Source of the DNA: a virus
Reading direction: 5' to 3' (one strand)
DNA length: 63,081 nt
Virus record (IMG/VR): IMGVR_UViG_3300011116_000165
Coordinates: 1 to 63,081 of that record
Positions 10,601 through 17,793 of the stretch are shown one piece after another (positions within the stretch are counted from its first letter, which is position 1; the number at the start of each line of letters is the position of its first letter). The translations under genes and the position numbers were made by a program. Below the pieces are notes generated by a model that saw only the letters and a program-made list of their open reading frames with translations, was not told where the DNA came from and did not search any database.

Positions 10601-11075
10601 GAACGAAGGCATGAAGACTGCCCGAGGGATGGAGCTTGTAACCAAGGATGACGTGAAGTTGGGTGAGTTGATTGGGCAAGCAATTGGGTTTCAACCTGAC
10701 CTGCTTTCTGCTACCCAAGTAAACAGCTTTAAGTTAACTGGCATTGAGCAGCGCATCCTTAACCAGCGAACAATGATACTGAACAAACTGGACTTCCAAT
10801 ACCGCCAAGACACTGATGCAGCGGATGAGAAGTTTGACAAAATCCTTGAGGATGAAGTCACCAAGTTCAATACAAAGTACCCATCCTATGCTTTAGACCC
10901 AGACGCTATCGTCAGTTCCCTTGAAAAGAAAGCGGAGCAGAGGGCTGGTTCTCGTGCGGGCGTGATAGCGACTGAGAAGAATGTACCCATCATCGAGCAA
11001 GCTACGGATACGATGGAAGCTAGGCTTGACCAAAGGGCTGCGGAGATGAAGGCTCGGCGCGAAAAGGACAAATGA
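4617..11075 (+). CDS. Giant polyvalent virion protein with HELLH zincin motif
   Basis: 2152 aa, the largest gene. The N-terminus holds two tandem copies of a NPQTGExVxLxxxxWxP motif (residues about 7-50). Residues about 400-465 are a Pro/Ala repeat (APPVAPP units). Residues 470-900 are Ala/Glu-rich and mostly helical. H998-E-L-L-H1002 in NNVTVLHELLHAATARR is a classic zinc metallopeptidase motif. A C-terminal region (about 1780-1850) includes AFQFKMYPLQMT followed by hydrophobic helices (FFGMMGTSFLAGGAANMALF). The architecture matches large polyvalent phage proteins that travel in the virion and enter the cell; the zincin could cut a host protein or process the ejected complex. This role is inferred. 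There is no clear Shine-Dalgarno before the ATG. It is the last rightward gene before the convergent terminator. Confidence 0.8.
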   Translation: MALQTATNPQTGESVALVNGNWQPIAQTATNPQTGERVGLIGNEWIPLPGAAPKPVTPTAKPASDDFDFGSPMGTGAEEIMAQANKPKKVYTGSVFDTQPFNPPANPPFNPVEAQAVPERRVQEMRATPKSVFERSALKAAGDTTIGILQGMVSIPKSIVDNIPFDNPLSQFYKDAYKAGEESKSGYLRSKNVERSANLENIRKNQGELAATRASFNTMFSPTGADIVAQGAGSLVPLMGLSVLDFGAKSMTAMNVLANAGDAAQQTAAKMADLSPEQWSNSAAYQALREKGLDHKDAVRMLAPLYALPAQVVAGITGKISGSTGLEKALVKGGAKTARARAGRAGAELLGEEFESLAPELTGNVTQRLLDDKASLLDGLGQTAVETLFGTLPGAGLAAAASKGQGKQTAEAPATPSAPPVAQTEAPVAPTPPETPAPPSAPPVAPPAPPVAPPAPPVAPPTALSEVKVDEAAAARRDRINAATEQLEQMGIPTDNAKGIATRQVDAALTAEAKTAAIKIPEGRVEEITQDLISAGVAPQQAAIDAKNLAQAEAEADAKAETEGAQDVTRPNAEPDRAGVPVAGEAAPAPSTTGEPTAVERDGVVPAEQNVGEPVAGEIVKPTTVAAEEKSRELHDKASSLIKAKASQEEISAAIEEATAFDAENKVGLSVPLESAAKAAPTEITTKTEGTPSATETIETQQTETQGQEAPAAAGVAPAKRGRPAVQQTHVVAANPEGGFNHVSSGEVVATYANKKQATAAVDLAKAQDKGDAALIAKNQTRLDAALASQGRGRPAGTKTEGGTKRITATVKADLADLDSALETYNSPDSSDKKVRESAEYIYEVANDVGESDVVRNHAQQMIDDQIAEEHIPSGAKPSASTAKIKAALAATGKRALPSKFTNAPANTDFGKVTNASEAVGLVVKTGTLFQKFVAQRLRSSVVGIKFVVLEKGDAIPDEMDNARGLFEYNPGTNKHVIYVRGASFGDMQGINNVTVLHELLHAATARRIEAGLSGGPKNVQLTKFMDEMQTLMKRVEAAYESGVRRGIISAELQDLVEADAENTKYDENDNPKFEIFNSPHEFLAYGMSSDEFQRFLMRIKGTRTSETGFTKFVTSIRDLFGVKSSEATAFTDLVNITDDVLNTTAGVAPTQRQAFQQKKKFKPPVFDEKEDIRARRSAKKLARDTKIAKAKVATSREGNIGEATEEMQGARDPSEATNILARFWTWADYWAKEQLVKLPTFDVLAKLAADKGVPALMQVDTQLGQMLGMSQKFLGGANQMIDMLKRGFKEDSSLSRTKFEDFVYATTLAEIDPSDPNAVERSKDLDKDYKALGAVGQRMYKQLKSYYESIIELYSDLLDAQINNIQGMSPEEKSNLMLVLRKTFEAKARITPFFPLVRRGDYWLAIGEGAERQFYLFESRFDRNNKAKELAARQGDSLEDLLFQQKFEQGNDLGSLRAASKDSSAMLKQVFEAIDKMEFGGADSNAAKAKEGLKDAVYQVYLTTMPEQSFRRQFTHRKGRTGFSTDLQQNIATTASKQAIQLSRLKYAPVLRNALSQAKDSIREREELSPFVQEAEKRINLALSGQSGGLGEAVAGVANKASYFWYLSGVSSALIQPASVFISGLPILAANHNNAAGAGLELAKMATLVNQYSVYRKNIDGTTSLVAPSLANNKSLPADERKAISEMVSRGVTQSTYASLVWGYKSMSTEANEGVRGKGKRLANLMVGALMHNTERLSREAVYLASYRLGRKRGLSYEEAVQQAADDTNEALGNYDITNRPRYMQQGLGKVAFQFKMYPLQMTLLLLTNFKKMLPYLNKEGKKEAATKFFGMMGTSFLAGGAANMALFSPIMGLLGWAWNAMGKDDDWPEELKSLSFETWFKTVFLPEKLGDVSIGGVPLSDLVERGPLNAITGLEIASRIGLNDLWGRDSKETKTSRDSAIAFMLDRFGGPTASLGLSFADAYDAYAMGDYQKMTEKLLPAALRNLVVTNRMANEGMKTARGMELVTKDDVKLGELIGQAIGFQPDLLSATQVNSFKLTGIEQRILNQRTMILNKLDFQYRQDTDAADEKFDKILEDEVTKFNTKYPSYALDPDAIVSSLEKKAEQRAGSRAGVIATEKNVPIIEQATDTMEARLDQRAAEMKARREKDK
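5941..6000 (+). repeat. 21-bp tandem repeat encoding APPVAPP
   Basis: Units at 5949-5969 and 5970-5990 (gcgccgcccgcacc, then a or c, then cccgtt) plus partial copies on both sides. They encode a proline-rich linker in the giant virion protein. Confidence 0.8.
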
Positions 11076-11104
11076 AAAAAACCCCCGAGGATTAATCGGG
11101 GGTT
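11075..11104 (-). terminator. Terminator of the leftward transcription unit
   Basis: A 9-bp perfect stem (11080-11088 with 11096-11104, AACCCCCGA/TCGGGGGTT) and a 7-nt loop. On the minus strand the stem is followed by a run of Ts (11081-11075). On the plus strand no T-run follows, so it is oriented to stop leftward transcripts arriving from 11160. It sits right at the end of the rightward giant gene. Confidence 0.85.
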
Positions 11105-11159
11105 GAGGGGGCGGGTTGCGCCCAAGGAGAAAGCAACAGACTAACGCACAAAGTCTACC

Positions 11160-11354
11160 TCATGCCCGCCATACCCGCAAGCCTTTAACGCCATCCACTA
11201 CAACTACTTTAGAAATAGTTTTGATTTTTAGGCGAGTACTTATTGCCGCTAACGTGCGACGGGCAGCTTTGTGGTCAATGCAGGGTACAAAAAACGAGTA
11301 CCCTTTCCTAAACTTGGCCCAGTTAATCCGGTACGTCACCGTCTCGATTTTCAT
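11160..11354 (-). CDS. Small basic protein, unknown function
   Basis: 64 aa (starts MKIETVTYRINWAKF), overlapping the 3' end of the primase-helicase gene by 32 bp. The protein is compact and basic (WAKFRKGYSFFVPC, then RRTLAAIST and VVVVDGVKGLRVWRA), reading like a folded domain rather than a shadow frame. Last gene of the leftward operon, just before the terminator. The start was chosen as the ATG inside the upstream gene's end; a longer form upstream to 11435 is possible but would overlap more. Function not recognised. Confidence 0.6.
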   Translation of the reverse strand: MKIETVTYRINWAKFRKGYSFFVPCIDHKAARRTLAAISTRLKIKTISKVVVVDGVKGLRVWRA

Positions 11355-14172
11355 CTTGCTTAATGTAAGTGTCCATTTGCAGGAACTCTGAAGCTGATGC
11401 GTCAAACTTAAGCACCCGAACCGCAGGGGATACAACCCTCATGCCCTTGGACATGCGCTTATTTGTACCCTCAATAAACACCTTGATCTTCTCTAAGTCT
11501 TTTAGTGTGCTGCGGTAGTTGATTTGCTGACGTACACAAAAATCTTTAAAGTGCTTCGCGGAAACGTATAGGTCTTTCGTGTCTGGTTCGTAGCGTATGA
11601 GTAGCTCTCCCTTGGGTTCTAGTAGCGGCAGTGATACCAAGTTGCTGCGGGCATCCACCTCACCGTTGACCACAAGTGCGTTGGCAATATAGGTGTTCAT
11701 AAACTCACCCAGCACCGTAACAGGGGACGATTGCGGAGGCTTAACCTCGTAGCGCATCTCCTCCAACATAACTTTGAGCCACTCGTAGACAGACTTCATA
11801 TCGTAGTCGTGCAGGCCAAGGGACTTGGAGATCAAGCCACCAGCAATATTGCAAGCAGCAACACCCGACCAAAACCTCTCCCGTTGAGTAAACTGAACTT
11901 CTCGGTCAAGCCTAGCTTGGACTTGGCGCATAAGGCTAACGGCCTCTTCCAAATTATTGACAAGCCATTGGGCATAAATCTCCATTGCGTGCCCGTAGTT
12001 TTCCCGTAGTTGATGGTCGAACATTGCCTTGCCCTCTTGCACCTCAATAACATTGTTTGGGCTAATCTTGTATTCCAGCAAACGCATTGACTCACCATCG
12101 GGCGAACTTTTAGATACGCCGAGCTTTTCGTAAAAGCTGGCATTGGAAGAGCATAGGGTGATGCCTTGCCACTTCGTATTATTAATGCGTAGTTCATTGG
12201 TTGAGCCTTTCATCTTGTCCTTGCCCCTACCCTGCGAGATGCTGTACGCAAGGTCTGAGAACTCCATGCCCGACAAGTTGGTGATCTCGTCGATAGTGTT
12301 GGCCAAATTGTTCATCACGCCGAGCCGGTGGATTTTTGCGTTGAACGTATCCTTGAACATGGACGTTAAGTCTTTGGGCATACCCGTCACGCTATTGCAC
12401 ATGAACAGGGCAGTGGACTTACCGGAGCCAGACTCAGGATGAATAAGGTTAATGATTGCCCCCTCCAAACCCGTGAACTTCAGCAGCGGGGAGCCAAAGG
12501 CTGTGAGTGCAGCAAACGCATGGGGCTCCAAACCCTTGCGGCTATACATATTGAACGCTTCTTTCCACTTCTCAAACGTACCCTTAACGTGAATCTTATC
12601 TACTACGTCCTTAGTTGTAGATGACGGGGGGCTATAAAACACACCGTCCTTAGTTATTTCTCTGTCGCCGACAATAAATTTACTGTCTCCTTCAACCCAT
12701 CCAAATTGAGTTCTCATTGTTTCCGCCTTTCTGACGTATTGCAGGTTCTTAACAAAATACACAACGAACCGTGCTAAGTTTTCATATTGCTTGATGTGGG
12801 CTACCACACCTTGCTGCGCTAATTGCTTTCGTAGATCATCCTTGGTTGATATCGACATTGTGGATATGGTGAATTCCCTGATCCCATCGTGCGGTAAGTG
12901 CAATCTGAACAGGGCAACCTCGCCCATCTCAGGGTCACGCATCCGCTTGACTACGTACAGATCATGCTCGTACACCAATGCAGGTTCCGACTCTTCATCG
13001 TCGGCTTCGGGCCGTATATAAATGCCACCGTTCTTACCCCGGAAAAATGGAAAGGGGTACTCGGGTATGCGTGATATCTCCTTGCTCTCCGTATCCTCAA
13101 TAACGTATTCATCACCGTCTACGTCGGCTTCTTCTATTTCCACGCCCAGCATGATTGGGGACTTAATTTTCCCGTGATGCTGACAGCCCTCGCAACCTTG
13201 TGGGTTGAGCTTGGCAAACGTGGTGCAGTGGTGTGGCCCACCTTTCTTCCTAATATCACTAACCTTCTTATCTACTTCTGACGGGTCATACCCTTCGTGC
13301 TTGTTGGACAGCTTGTGTGCTGCTGCGTCCCCATCTATGCAAAAAGCTGCAATGGATAACGCCGAGCGCCACAGTGGCTCATCAATACTCTCCTGATTCT
13401 CAAAACAATGAAGCAGTTGGTTGCACCCATCCTCACCCTTCAGCATGATGGTTTTAAAACGCTTTACCTTGTTCCCCATCAACGCTTCCATCATTGGGCT
13501 GATGCTGCGCGGAATGAAGTCAGGTACCTCGTCTTTGGGCTCTGCCGCACCTAGGAGACTTTTGATCTCGTCGTACGTCATGCGCTGGGTCACGTCATTA
13601 AGGACGGTCACCGGCTGCGGCTGCTCATTCTTGTAATTGAATGTGCCGGGGATGCGCAGGACACGGGATGCCTCAAATACTGAGGAGTCCACAATTAACC
13701 CTTGCTCGACGCACAATTCACGGAGCCTGTCGGCTAACGGTTCCCACTCGCGGCGGGAGATCGTTTTGTCTAGTAGCCAGTACGCATGTACGCCGTATCC
13801 TGAGCTAACTAATAGTGGCCTTGGTAAGCCGACTGCGATGCAGAACTTCTTAAACTCACTGAGTCCAATCTGCTGAGTCAAGTAGCCTTTAATAACGCCC
13901 TTCTCATCCGGCACACCTTTAGTGGGGCCGCAGTCAATGTCCATCCACAATGCGCGGAAGTACGTGGCGTTCTCGTGAGTCCTGTTGTTTAACGGGCCAA
14001 ACTTAGCGCATCCAAAATACGCATCAACTTTGCTCGCTACAAATTCCTCGGCTATCTCATCAACTTCTTCCTTAGTATCTACAAATCGCTGATCGGGGTA
14101 CCGACCCATTCCAAACACACAGTACCGCCCTTCCGTAGGCAGCACGGCGTCCAATAGATCGAATGCGGACAT
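11323..14172 (-). CDS. Primase-helicase fusion (AEP-type primase + DUF927-like ATPase)
   Basis: 949 aa. The N-terminal domain has archaeo-eukaryotic/RepB-type primase signatures: WMDID (metal-binding D78, D80), SSGYGVHAYWLL (123-134) and RIPGTFNYK (173-181). A Cys/His cluster at about 314-332 (HHC...CEGCQHH) looks like a zinc-binding linker. The C-terminal part has a Walker A, PESGSGKST with K585, in a DUF927-like helicase/ATPase domain. Expected to prime and unwind DNA at the phage replication fork. Downstream of the HTH and zinc-binding genes in the operon started at 15.78 kb. Confidence 0.85.
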   Translation of the reverse strand: MSAFDLLDAVLPTEGRYCVFGMGRYPDQRFVDTKEEVDEIAEEFVASKVDAYFGCAKFGPLNNRTHENATYFRALWMDIDCGPTKGVPDEKGVIKGYLTQQIGLSEFKKFCIAVGLPRPLLVSSGYGVHAYWLLDKTISRREWEPLADRLRELCVEQGLIVDSSVFEASRVLRIPGTFNYKNEQPQPVTVLNDVTQRMTYDEIKSLLGAAEPKDEVPDFIPRSISPMMEALMGNKVKRFKTIMLKGEDGCNQLLHCFENQESIDEPLWRSALSIAAFCIDGDAAAHKLSNKHEGYDPSEVDKKVSDIRKKGGPHHCTTFAKLNPQGCEGCQHHGKIKSPIMLGVEIEEADVDGDEYVIEDTESKEISRIPEYPFPFFRGKNGGIYIRPEADDEESEPALVYEHDLYVVKRMRDPEMGEVALFRLHLPHDGIREFTISTMSISTKDDLRKQLAQQGVVAHIKQYENLARFVVYFVKNLQYVRKAETMRTQFGWVEGDSKFIVGDREITKDGVFYSPPSSTTKDVVDKIHVKGTFEKWKEAFNMYSRKGLEPHAFAALTAFGSPLLKFTGLEGAIINLIHPESGSGKSTALFMCNSVTGMPKDLTSMFKDTFNAKIHRLGVMNNLANTIDEITNLSGMEFSDLAYSISQGRGKDKMKGSTNELRINNTKWQGITLCSSNASFYEKLGVSKSSPDGESMRLLEYKISPNNVIEVQEGKAMFDHQLRENYGHAMEIYAQWLVNNLEEAVSLMRQVQARLDREVQFTQRERFWSGVAACNIAGGLISKSLGLHDYDMKSVYEWLKVMLEEMRYEVKPPQSSPVTVLGEFMNTYIANALVVNGEVDARSNLVSLPLLEPKGELLIRYEPDTKDLYVSAKHFKDFCVRQQINYRSTLKDLEKIKVFIEGTNKRMSKGMRVVSPAVRVLKFDASASEFLQMDTYIKQDENRDGDVPD

Positions 14173-14175
14173 TGA

Positions 14176-14412
14176 TTATTTTTTCTTGAGTTCTTCGATG
14201 TATTTGGCTACTTGCGGAGCTAAGCGTGGGTGGGGGCGAGAAGCCCCTTGAAACCAGTTGTAGACCGTCATCCGACTTACGCCAAACGCTTGCGCCAACT
14301 GATTCACGCTTATCCCAGCAGGTATACATACACGACCCAAGGCTACGCCCAGAGACTTAGCATTAGCCGCTTTATTGGCTGACACTAAGCTCAGGCTATA
14401 ACCGTAGCTCAT
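14176..14412 (-). CDS. Small HTH DNA-binding protein, Cro/XRE-like
   Basis: 78 aa. Residues about 33-57 form a helix-turn-helix (SVNQLAQAFGVSRMTVYNWF) followed by basic ASRPHPR. It lies 3 nt from the primase-helicase and shares the operon with it. A plausible ligand is the dyad operator in the promoter of this operon (15775-15802) and its twin at 21351-21378, which would make it an autoregulator; this link is inferred. It is also a candidate binder of the dispersed CTAACA palindromes. Confidence 0.75.
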   Translation of the reverse strand: MSYGYSLSLVSANKAANAKSLGVALGRVCIPAGISVNQLAQAFGVSRMTVYNWFQGASRPHPRLAPQVAKYIEELKKK

Positions 14413-14415
14413 GCG

Positions 14416-15306
14416 TTACTCCTCATCACTCCAAGCCTTCACCACGGAGTCAAGGTCTTTCTTGACGGTAGGCTTAGGCTCGGATTTCTTTTCGCGCTTG
14501 GTGGGCTCATCAATAGGCGATTCCAACTTCGGCGCAGCGGCAACGGGTGCAGGTGCTTCCAACTTAGGTGCTCGGCCTGATGTGTCCGCTTGATACGGAG
14601 TCATGATGACCATCTTCTGCACCTCGGGAGTAGCAGCTACCTTGCTGGTAACCGCAAACTGAGCCTTGTTGATGAAGCGCGTCGGCGTGAACATAACCGA
14701 CTGGTTGTCGTTGTCCTCGTTAAAGCTGATCTGCGTAACCACGTAGTCCAAACTCTTGCCGTTGTTCGACAGGTACTTGGTGTAGTTCTCAAACGTATGG
14801 GTGTTGTCCCCTGCGCCATCACCGAACAGCGACTTGGATGCCAAGTTCATCTGATACACAGAACCTTCCAGTGAAGTACCAAAGTCCTCTTCCAACACAA
14901 GCGCAATACGGCGTGAGTAACGGCAGGCCTTAGAGTTGCCCATGCCCGAACCTTTGATGTTCTTATCGCAGCTATCGCAGCGGTCTGCTTGGGGGTTTGC
15001 GGAACCAGCATCGGGTGCACGGCCATCATTGGAGAAGCAATCGGGCGCAGTCGGCTCGGCTTCGGGGCTCCATGTCTTCGTGTAGAAGATACGGCCAACG
15101 TGGGGGGATGCACTAACAATGATGGTGCTAAGGTCACCCTTAACTTTACCCATCTCTTCGCCACCAACTACCTTGCGAAAAATACCGTTCTTTGGAACGA
15201 TGCGTTTAACCCCGGTCTTACCAGCGAGTTGTTTTGTAAGCTCACTGACACCTGCGGTTTGCAGGAAGTCGGGCAAGTCTTGGTTTAGTAAAGCGATATC
15301 ACTCAT
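14416..15306 (-). CDS. Replication-operon protein with Cys4 zinc-finger-like insert
   Basis: 296 aa, acidic, between the HTH gene and a coiled-coil gene. Four cysteines (PDC, then CDSC, then KAC, residues about 93-131) suggest a bound metal. The C-terminal tail is Pro/Ala/Lys-rich and ends in acidic DSVVKAWSDEE, like the acidic tails of single-stranded DNA-binding proteins. Such proteins often sit next to phage primase genes, so an SSB-like role is possible, but I cannot assign the family with certainty. Confidence 0.6.
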   Translation of the reverse strand: MSDIALLNQDLPDFLQTAGVSELTKQLAGKTGVKRIVPKNGIFRKVVGGEEMGKVKGDLSTIIVSASPHVGRIFYTKTWSPEAEPTAPDCFSNDGRAPDAGSANPQADRCDSCDKNIKGSGMGNSKACRYSRRIALVLEEDFGTSLEGSVYQMNLASKSLFGDGAGDNTHTFENYTKYLSNNGKSLDYVVTQISFNEDNDNQSVMFTPTRFINKAQFAVTSKVAATPEVQKMVIMTPYQADTSGRAPKLEAPAPVAAAPKLESPIDEPTKREKKSEPKPTVKKDLDSVVKAWSDEE

Positions 15307-15307
15307 T

Positions 15308-15730
15308 TCATTTTTCCTTTGAACGTCTAACTACCACGGAATAAGAACTCTCCACGTTGAGACCAGCGGGAAGAAGATCGGGATTCTCAATAAGAAAGTC
15401 CTTCATGTTGGTTTGATGAAGTCGTTTCTCTAACAGGCCAAATGCACCTTGTTCTTCGATGAACGTGTACATTGAATCCCAATCATTCGTCCAGTACCGT
15501 GACTTTACCGAACGGATGATCGTGCCATGTGGGGTGCGTATGCTATCCGCATTCATCTCTTTGCATACGTCGAGCATCTGTGTTTCCAAAACTTCCATCT
15601 GCTCTTTTAAATCGGCGTCGGCTTCCTCAAACTCACGTTTGTTTTCAGCGCGTTTATCTCGTATCTTGATGTAGATTGTGGTGAGCTTGCCCAAATCTAT
15701 GGGGGCAGCTACCTCTTGAACTTCGTCCAT
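15308..15730 (-). CDS. Coiled-coil phage protein, unknown function
   Basis: 140 aa, first gene of the operon driven from 15.78 kb, with AGGAG 7 nt before the ATG. Residues about 15-60 are a charged coiled coil; the rest has TPHGTIIRSVKSRYWTNDW and an ENPDLLPAGLNVE stretch. It resembles small replication-cluster proteins of siphoviruses (Gp157-like layout), but the match is only by shape. Ends one base before the next gene starts. Confidence 0.65.
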   Translation of the reverse strand: MDEVQEVAAPIDLGKLTTIYIKIRDKRAENKREFEEADADLKEQMEVLETQMLDVCKEMNADSIRTPHGTIIRSVKSRYWTNDWDSMYTFIEEQGAFGLLEKRLHQTNMKDFLIENPDLLPAGLNVESSYSVVVRRSKEK

Positions 15731-15753
15731 CTAATTCTCCTGATTGGTTGTAA

Positions 15754-15770
15754 TCGTGCGACGTGCACGA
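15754..15770 (-). promoter_or_regulatory. Inverted repeat at transcription start
   Basis: TCGTGC-GACGT-GCACGA, a perfect 6-bp dyad, lies 4-20 bases downstream of the -10 box, over the expected start site. A second candidate operator for this promoter. Confidence 0.5.
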
Positions 15771-15774
15771 ATTG

Positions 15775-15802
15775 ATTATAACACTGCTTTTTACAGTGTC
15801 AA
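15775..15802 (-). promoter_or_regulatory. Consensus sigma70 promoter with dyad operator
   Basis: On the minus strand TTGACA (15802-15797), 16 bp, TATAAT (15780-15775): perfect boxes. The spacer holds a perfect dyad ACACTG-(7)-CAGTGT (15781-15799). It drives 15730 to 11160. Nearly the same 27 bp occur at the promoter at 21.36 kb (22 of 27 identical), so both are probably controlled by one regulator. Confidence 0.85.
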
Positions 15803-17184
15803 GCGTCTTCTGAAATTATTTGTTTGTAAAGGTCAATGACCTTTTGGTGGTTGCCAATGTTGCCCCTGAGCATGGAGTACATGCGCGTCTCCACAGGGCT
15901 GCCATTGATGTGCACGACTGTCATGTTGTTGACCTGACCGGGGCGGTCAATCCGTGCGTTGGCTTGCAGGTAGGTTTCTACGCTGGTGCATGGAGCGTAC
16001 CAAATAATTGTGTTGGCCGCAGTTAGTGTTAACCCGTGGGATGCCGCTTTAGGCTGAATAATCAGCACCTTGGGGTCGGGGTTGTCTTGGAACCGTTTAA
16101 CTATGTCGGCGCGGTTGTTAACCGAGACAGCACCATTTATTACGTCACACGTAATGTTGTTCTTGGCTAAGTGCTTCTGAAGTAGCTCAATGGTGTGCGT
16201 GAACGGGACAAAGACCAGCACCTTGTGGCTGGACTCTTCAATGACTTCCTGCACCACTTTCAGTCGGTTGCTCACGTCAAACTCAATGATCTCACCGTTG
16301 TCCGAGTACACCGCACCGCCAGCAATTTGCAACAGCTTATTAATTTGTACCGCAGCATTAACGGCTGTGATCTCTTCGCCAGATGCCTCAATCAACATCT
16401 GCTTCTTAAGTATCCGGTAGTACTTTAATTGCTGTGGCGTCAGTGGCGCGTCTCTGTCTACAAAAGTAACAGGAGGCAGATCAAGGCAGTCGGCTTTCTC
16501 AAACCGGATGGCTGGCTGCAACGCCTTGTGCACGATGTTTTGCGCAGTTGGCTTTGGTATCCAGCGGTACAGACCCATCTTGAGCATCACTGAATCGCGG
16601 AACATACTGAAGAATTGCGGGACTCCAGTGGGGTTCACTAGCTTTGCCAGCCCATACGCATCTGCGGGGGACTGTGCTGCCGGTGTGCCTGTGAGCATCC
16701 ACAAGCCCTTGATAACTTTTGTTAGGTCACGCAGGTCTTTCCATCGGTCAGTCTGCGCATTCTTGTAGGCCGACGCCTCGTCCACCACGATCAGGTCAAA
16801 CCCGCCCGCAATAATTTCTTTCTTGACGATGCCAACGCCATCAAAATTAATGATGACAAAATCTGCGCCCATGTTGATAAGCTGTTTGCGTTTCTGCGCA
16901 GCACCGTATGCCACCGTAACCGTACGATGGATGGCAAACTTAAACAAGTCGTTCTGCCATGCCGACTTCATAATGGACAGGGGGCAGATCACCAGCACTC
17001 GGTTCACCAGCCCACGCTGCATCAAATAGTCTACGGCCCAAATCACTGATGCCGTTTTACCTGTACCCTGCTCGTTAAAGCAAAACGCTTTACGGTTTGT
17101 GGTTAGGAACTCTGATGTTAATTTCTGATGGTCGAATGGGGTAAACCCCGGAGGCCGGGGCCACTCATACTCTGATAGGCTCAT
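15799..17184 (-). CDS. SNF2-like superfamily 2 DNA helicase
   Basis: 461 aa. Helicase motifs: NEQGTGKT (Walker A, K43), VVDEAS (D135-E136, a DEAH-box variant), LTGTPA (motif III, about 164-169), and QANARIDRPGQ (motif VI, about 406-416). Two RecA-like lobes without extra domains, the size usual for phage helicases of this type. It probably remodels or unwinds DNA during replication or recombination. The start overlaps the end of the HNH-like gene by 4 bp (ATGA). The stop codon lies inside the -35 region of the next promoter. Confidence 0.85.
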   Translation of the reverse strand: MSLSEYEWPRPPGFTPFDHQKLTSEFLTTNRKAFCFNEQGTGKTASVIWAVDYLMQRGLVNRVLVICPLSIMKSAWQNDLFKFAIHRTVTVAYGAAQKRKQLINMGADFVIINFDGVGIVKKEIIAGGFDLIVVDEASAYKNAQTDRWKDLRDLTKVIKGLWMLTGTPAAQSPADAYGLAKLVNPTGVPQFFSMFRDSVMLKMGLYRWIPKPTAQNIVHKALQPAIRFEKADCLDLPPVTFVDRDAPLTPQQLKYYRILKKQMLIEASGEEITAVNAAVQINKLLQIAGGAVYSDNGEIIEFDVSNRLKVVQEVIEESSHKVLVFVPFTHTIELLQKHLAKNNITCDVINGAVSVNNRADIVKRFQDNPDPKVLIIQPKAASHGLTLTAANTIIWYAPCTSVETYLQANARIDRPGQVNNMTVVHINGSPVETRMYSMLRGNIGNHQKVIDLYKQIISEDA

Positions 17185-17495
17185 TTTTTCTTACGCTCTT
17201 TGGTACTGACCTCTGATACTACCTTGTGGTTTGACCCACGCTTGAACGAACGGTTGGCGCTTGGGCTTTGCAGCTTTGTACCATCCTTGTTAGTTCCACC
17301 TTTAGATAAAGCCTTGATGTGTGCAACATCTTTTCCTTCGCGCACGTCAGCTTCTCCGTTGTTGTTTGTGTCGGGGTTCTTTTTATCAATTGCTTCTCTC
17401 GCTCGTTGTCGCTCAAGGCGGGACTTGCCCTCACCTCGGGCAAGCTGTTGGTCGTATTCTTTCTTATACGGACGGGGTTTATTTACGTAGGGCAT
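17181..17495 (-). CDS. Small HNH-like nuclease, probable
   Basis: 104 aa, highly basic. Residues about 50-90 carry GKDVAHIKALSKGG and later SPSANRSFKR, the pattern of compact HNH nucleases (the His of the first motif, the Gly-rich turn, the Asn-Arg end). There are no Cys pairs. AAGGA lies 8 nt before the ATG. It overlaps the helicase gene at ATGA, implying coupled translation. Could instead be a nucleic-acid-binding relative that lost activity. Confidence 0.6.
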   Translation of the reverse strand: MPYVNKPRPYKKEYDQQLARGEGKSRLERQRAREAIDKKNPDTNNNGEADVREGKDVAHIKALSKGGTNKDGTKLQSPSANRSFKRGSNHKVVSEVSTKERKKK

Positions 17496-17500
17496 GACTA

Positions 17501-17791
17501 TTATCCTTTTTCAATCATGTGGGTACTAAGTTCTTTGTGGTCAAAACCAAAATCCTCGGGCTTTGATTCCCAAAGCGGCTTGCGACCTTCCTTCTCAATC
17601 AGGTTCAACATCTGCCCGACATTGATGCTGATCTCCATTAGCATTTTAGTTTTCTGCTCGGTAAAAATTGCTTGCATCTGCTTAGATACTTCTTCGCGCA
17701 CAATATTTACGGACACCTCATGCACTCGGCGCTTAAGTTCACCTTCAAGGATGAGGGCGGTATCGGTTTCTTCGTTAGTCATTGCACTCAT
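17501..17791 (-). CDS. Helical phage protein, unknown function
   Basis: 96 aa; the ATG at 17791 was preferred because AGGAG lies 7 nt upstream, giving MSAMTNEETD. Mostly amphipathic helix with a coiled-coil stretch (about 15-60), ending in HKELSTHMIEKG. No recognisable domain. Sits between a Cas4/RecB-like nuclease and the HNH-like gene. Confidence 0.6.
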   Translation of the reverse strand: MSAMTNEETDTALILEGELKRRVHEVSVNIVREEVSKQMQAIFTEQKTKMLMEISINVGQMLNLIEKEGRKPLWESKPEDFGFDHKELSTHMIEKG

Positions 17792-17793
17792 TT

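Noticed and set aside
11160-11435. 91-codon version of the small terminal gene
   Set aside because: The longer start overlaps the primase-helicase by over 110 bp without a ribosome site; the internal ATG at 11354 fits better.
12048-12060. ATAACATTGTTTG as a further palindrome copy in the primase-helicase gene
   Set aside because: Two or more mismatches in the arms; outside the cluster; taken as chance.
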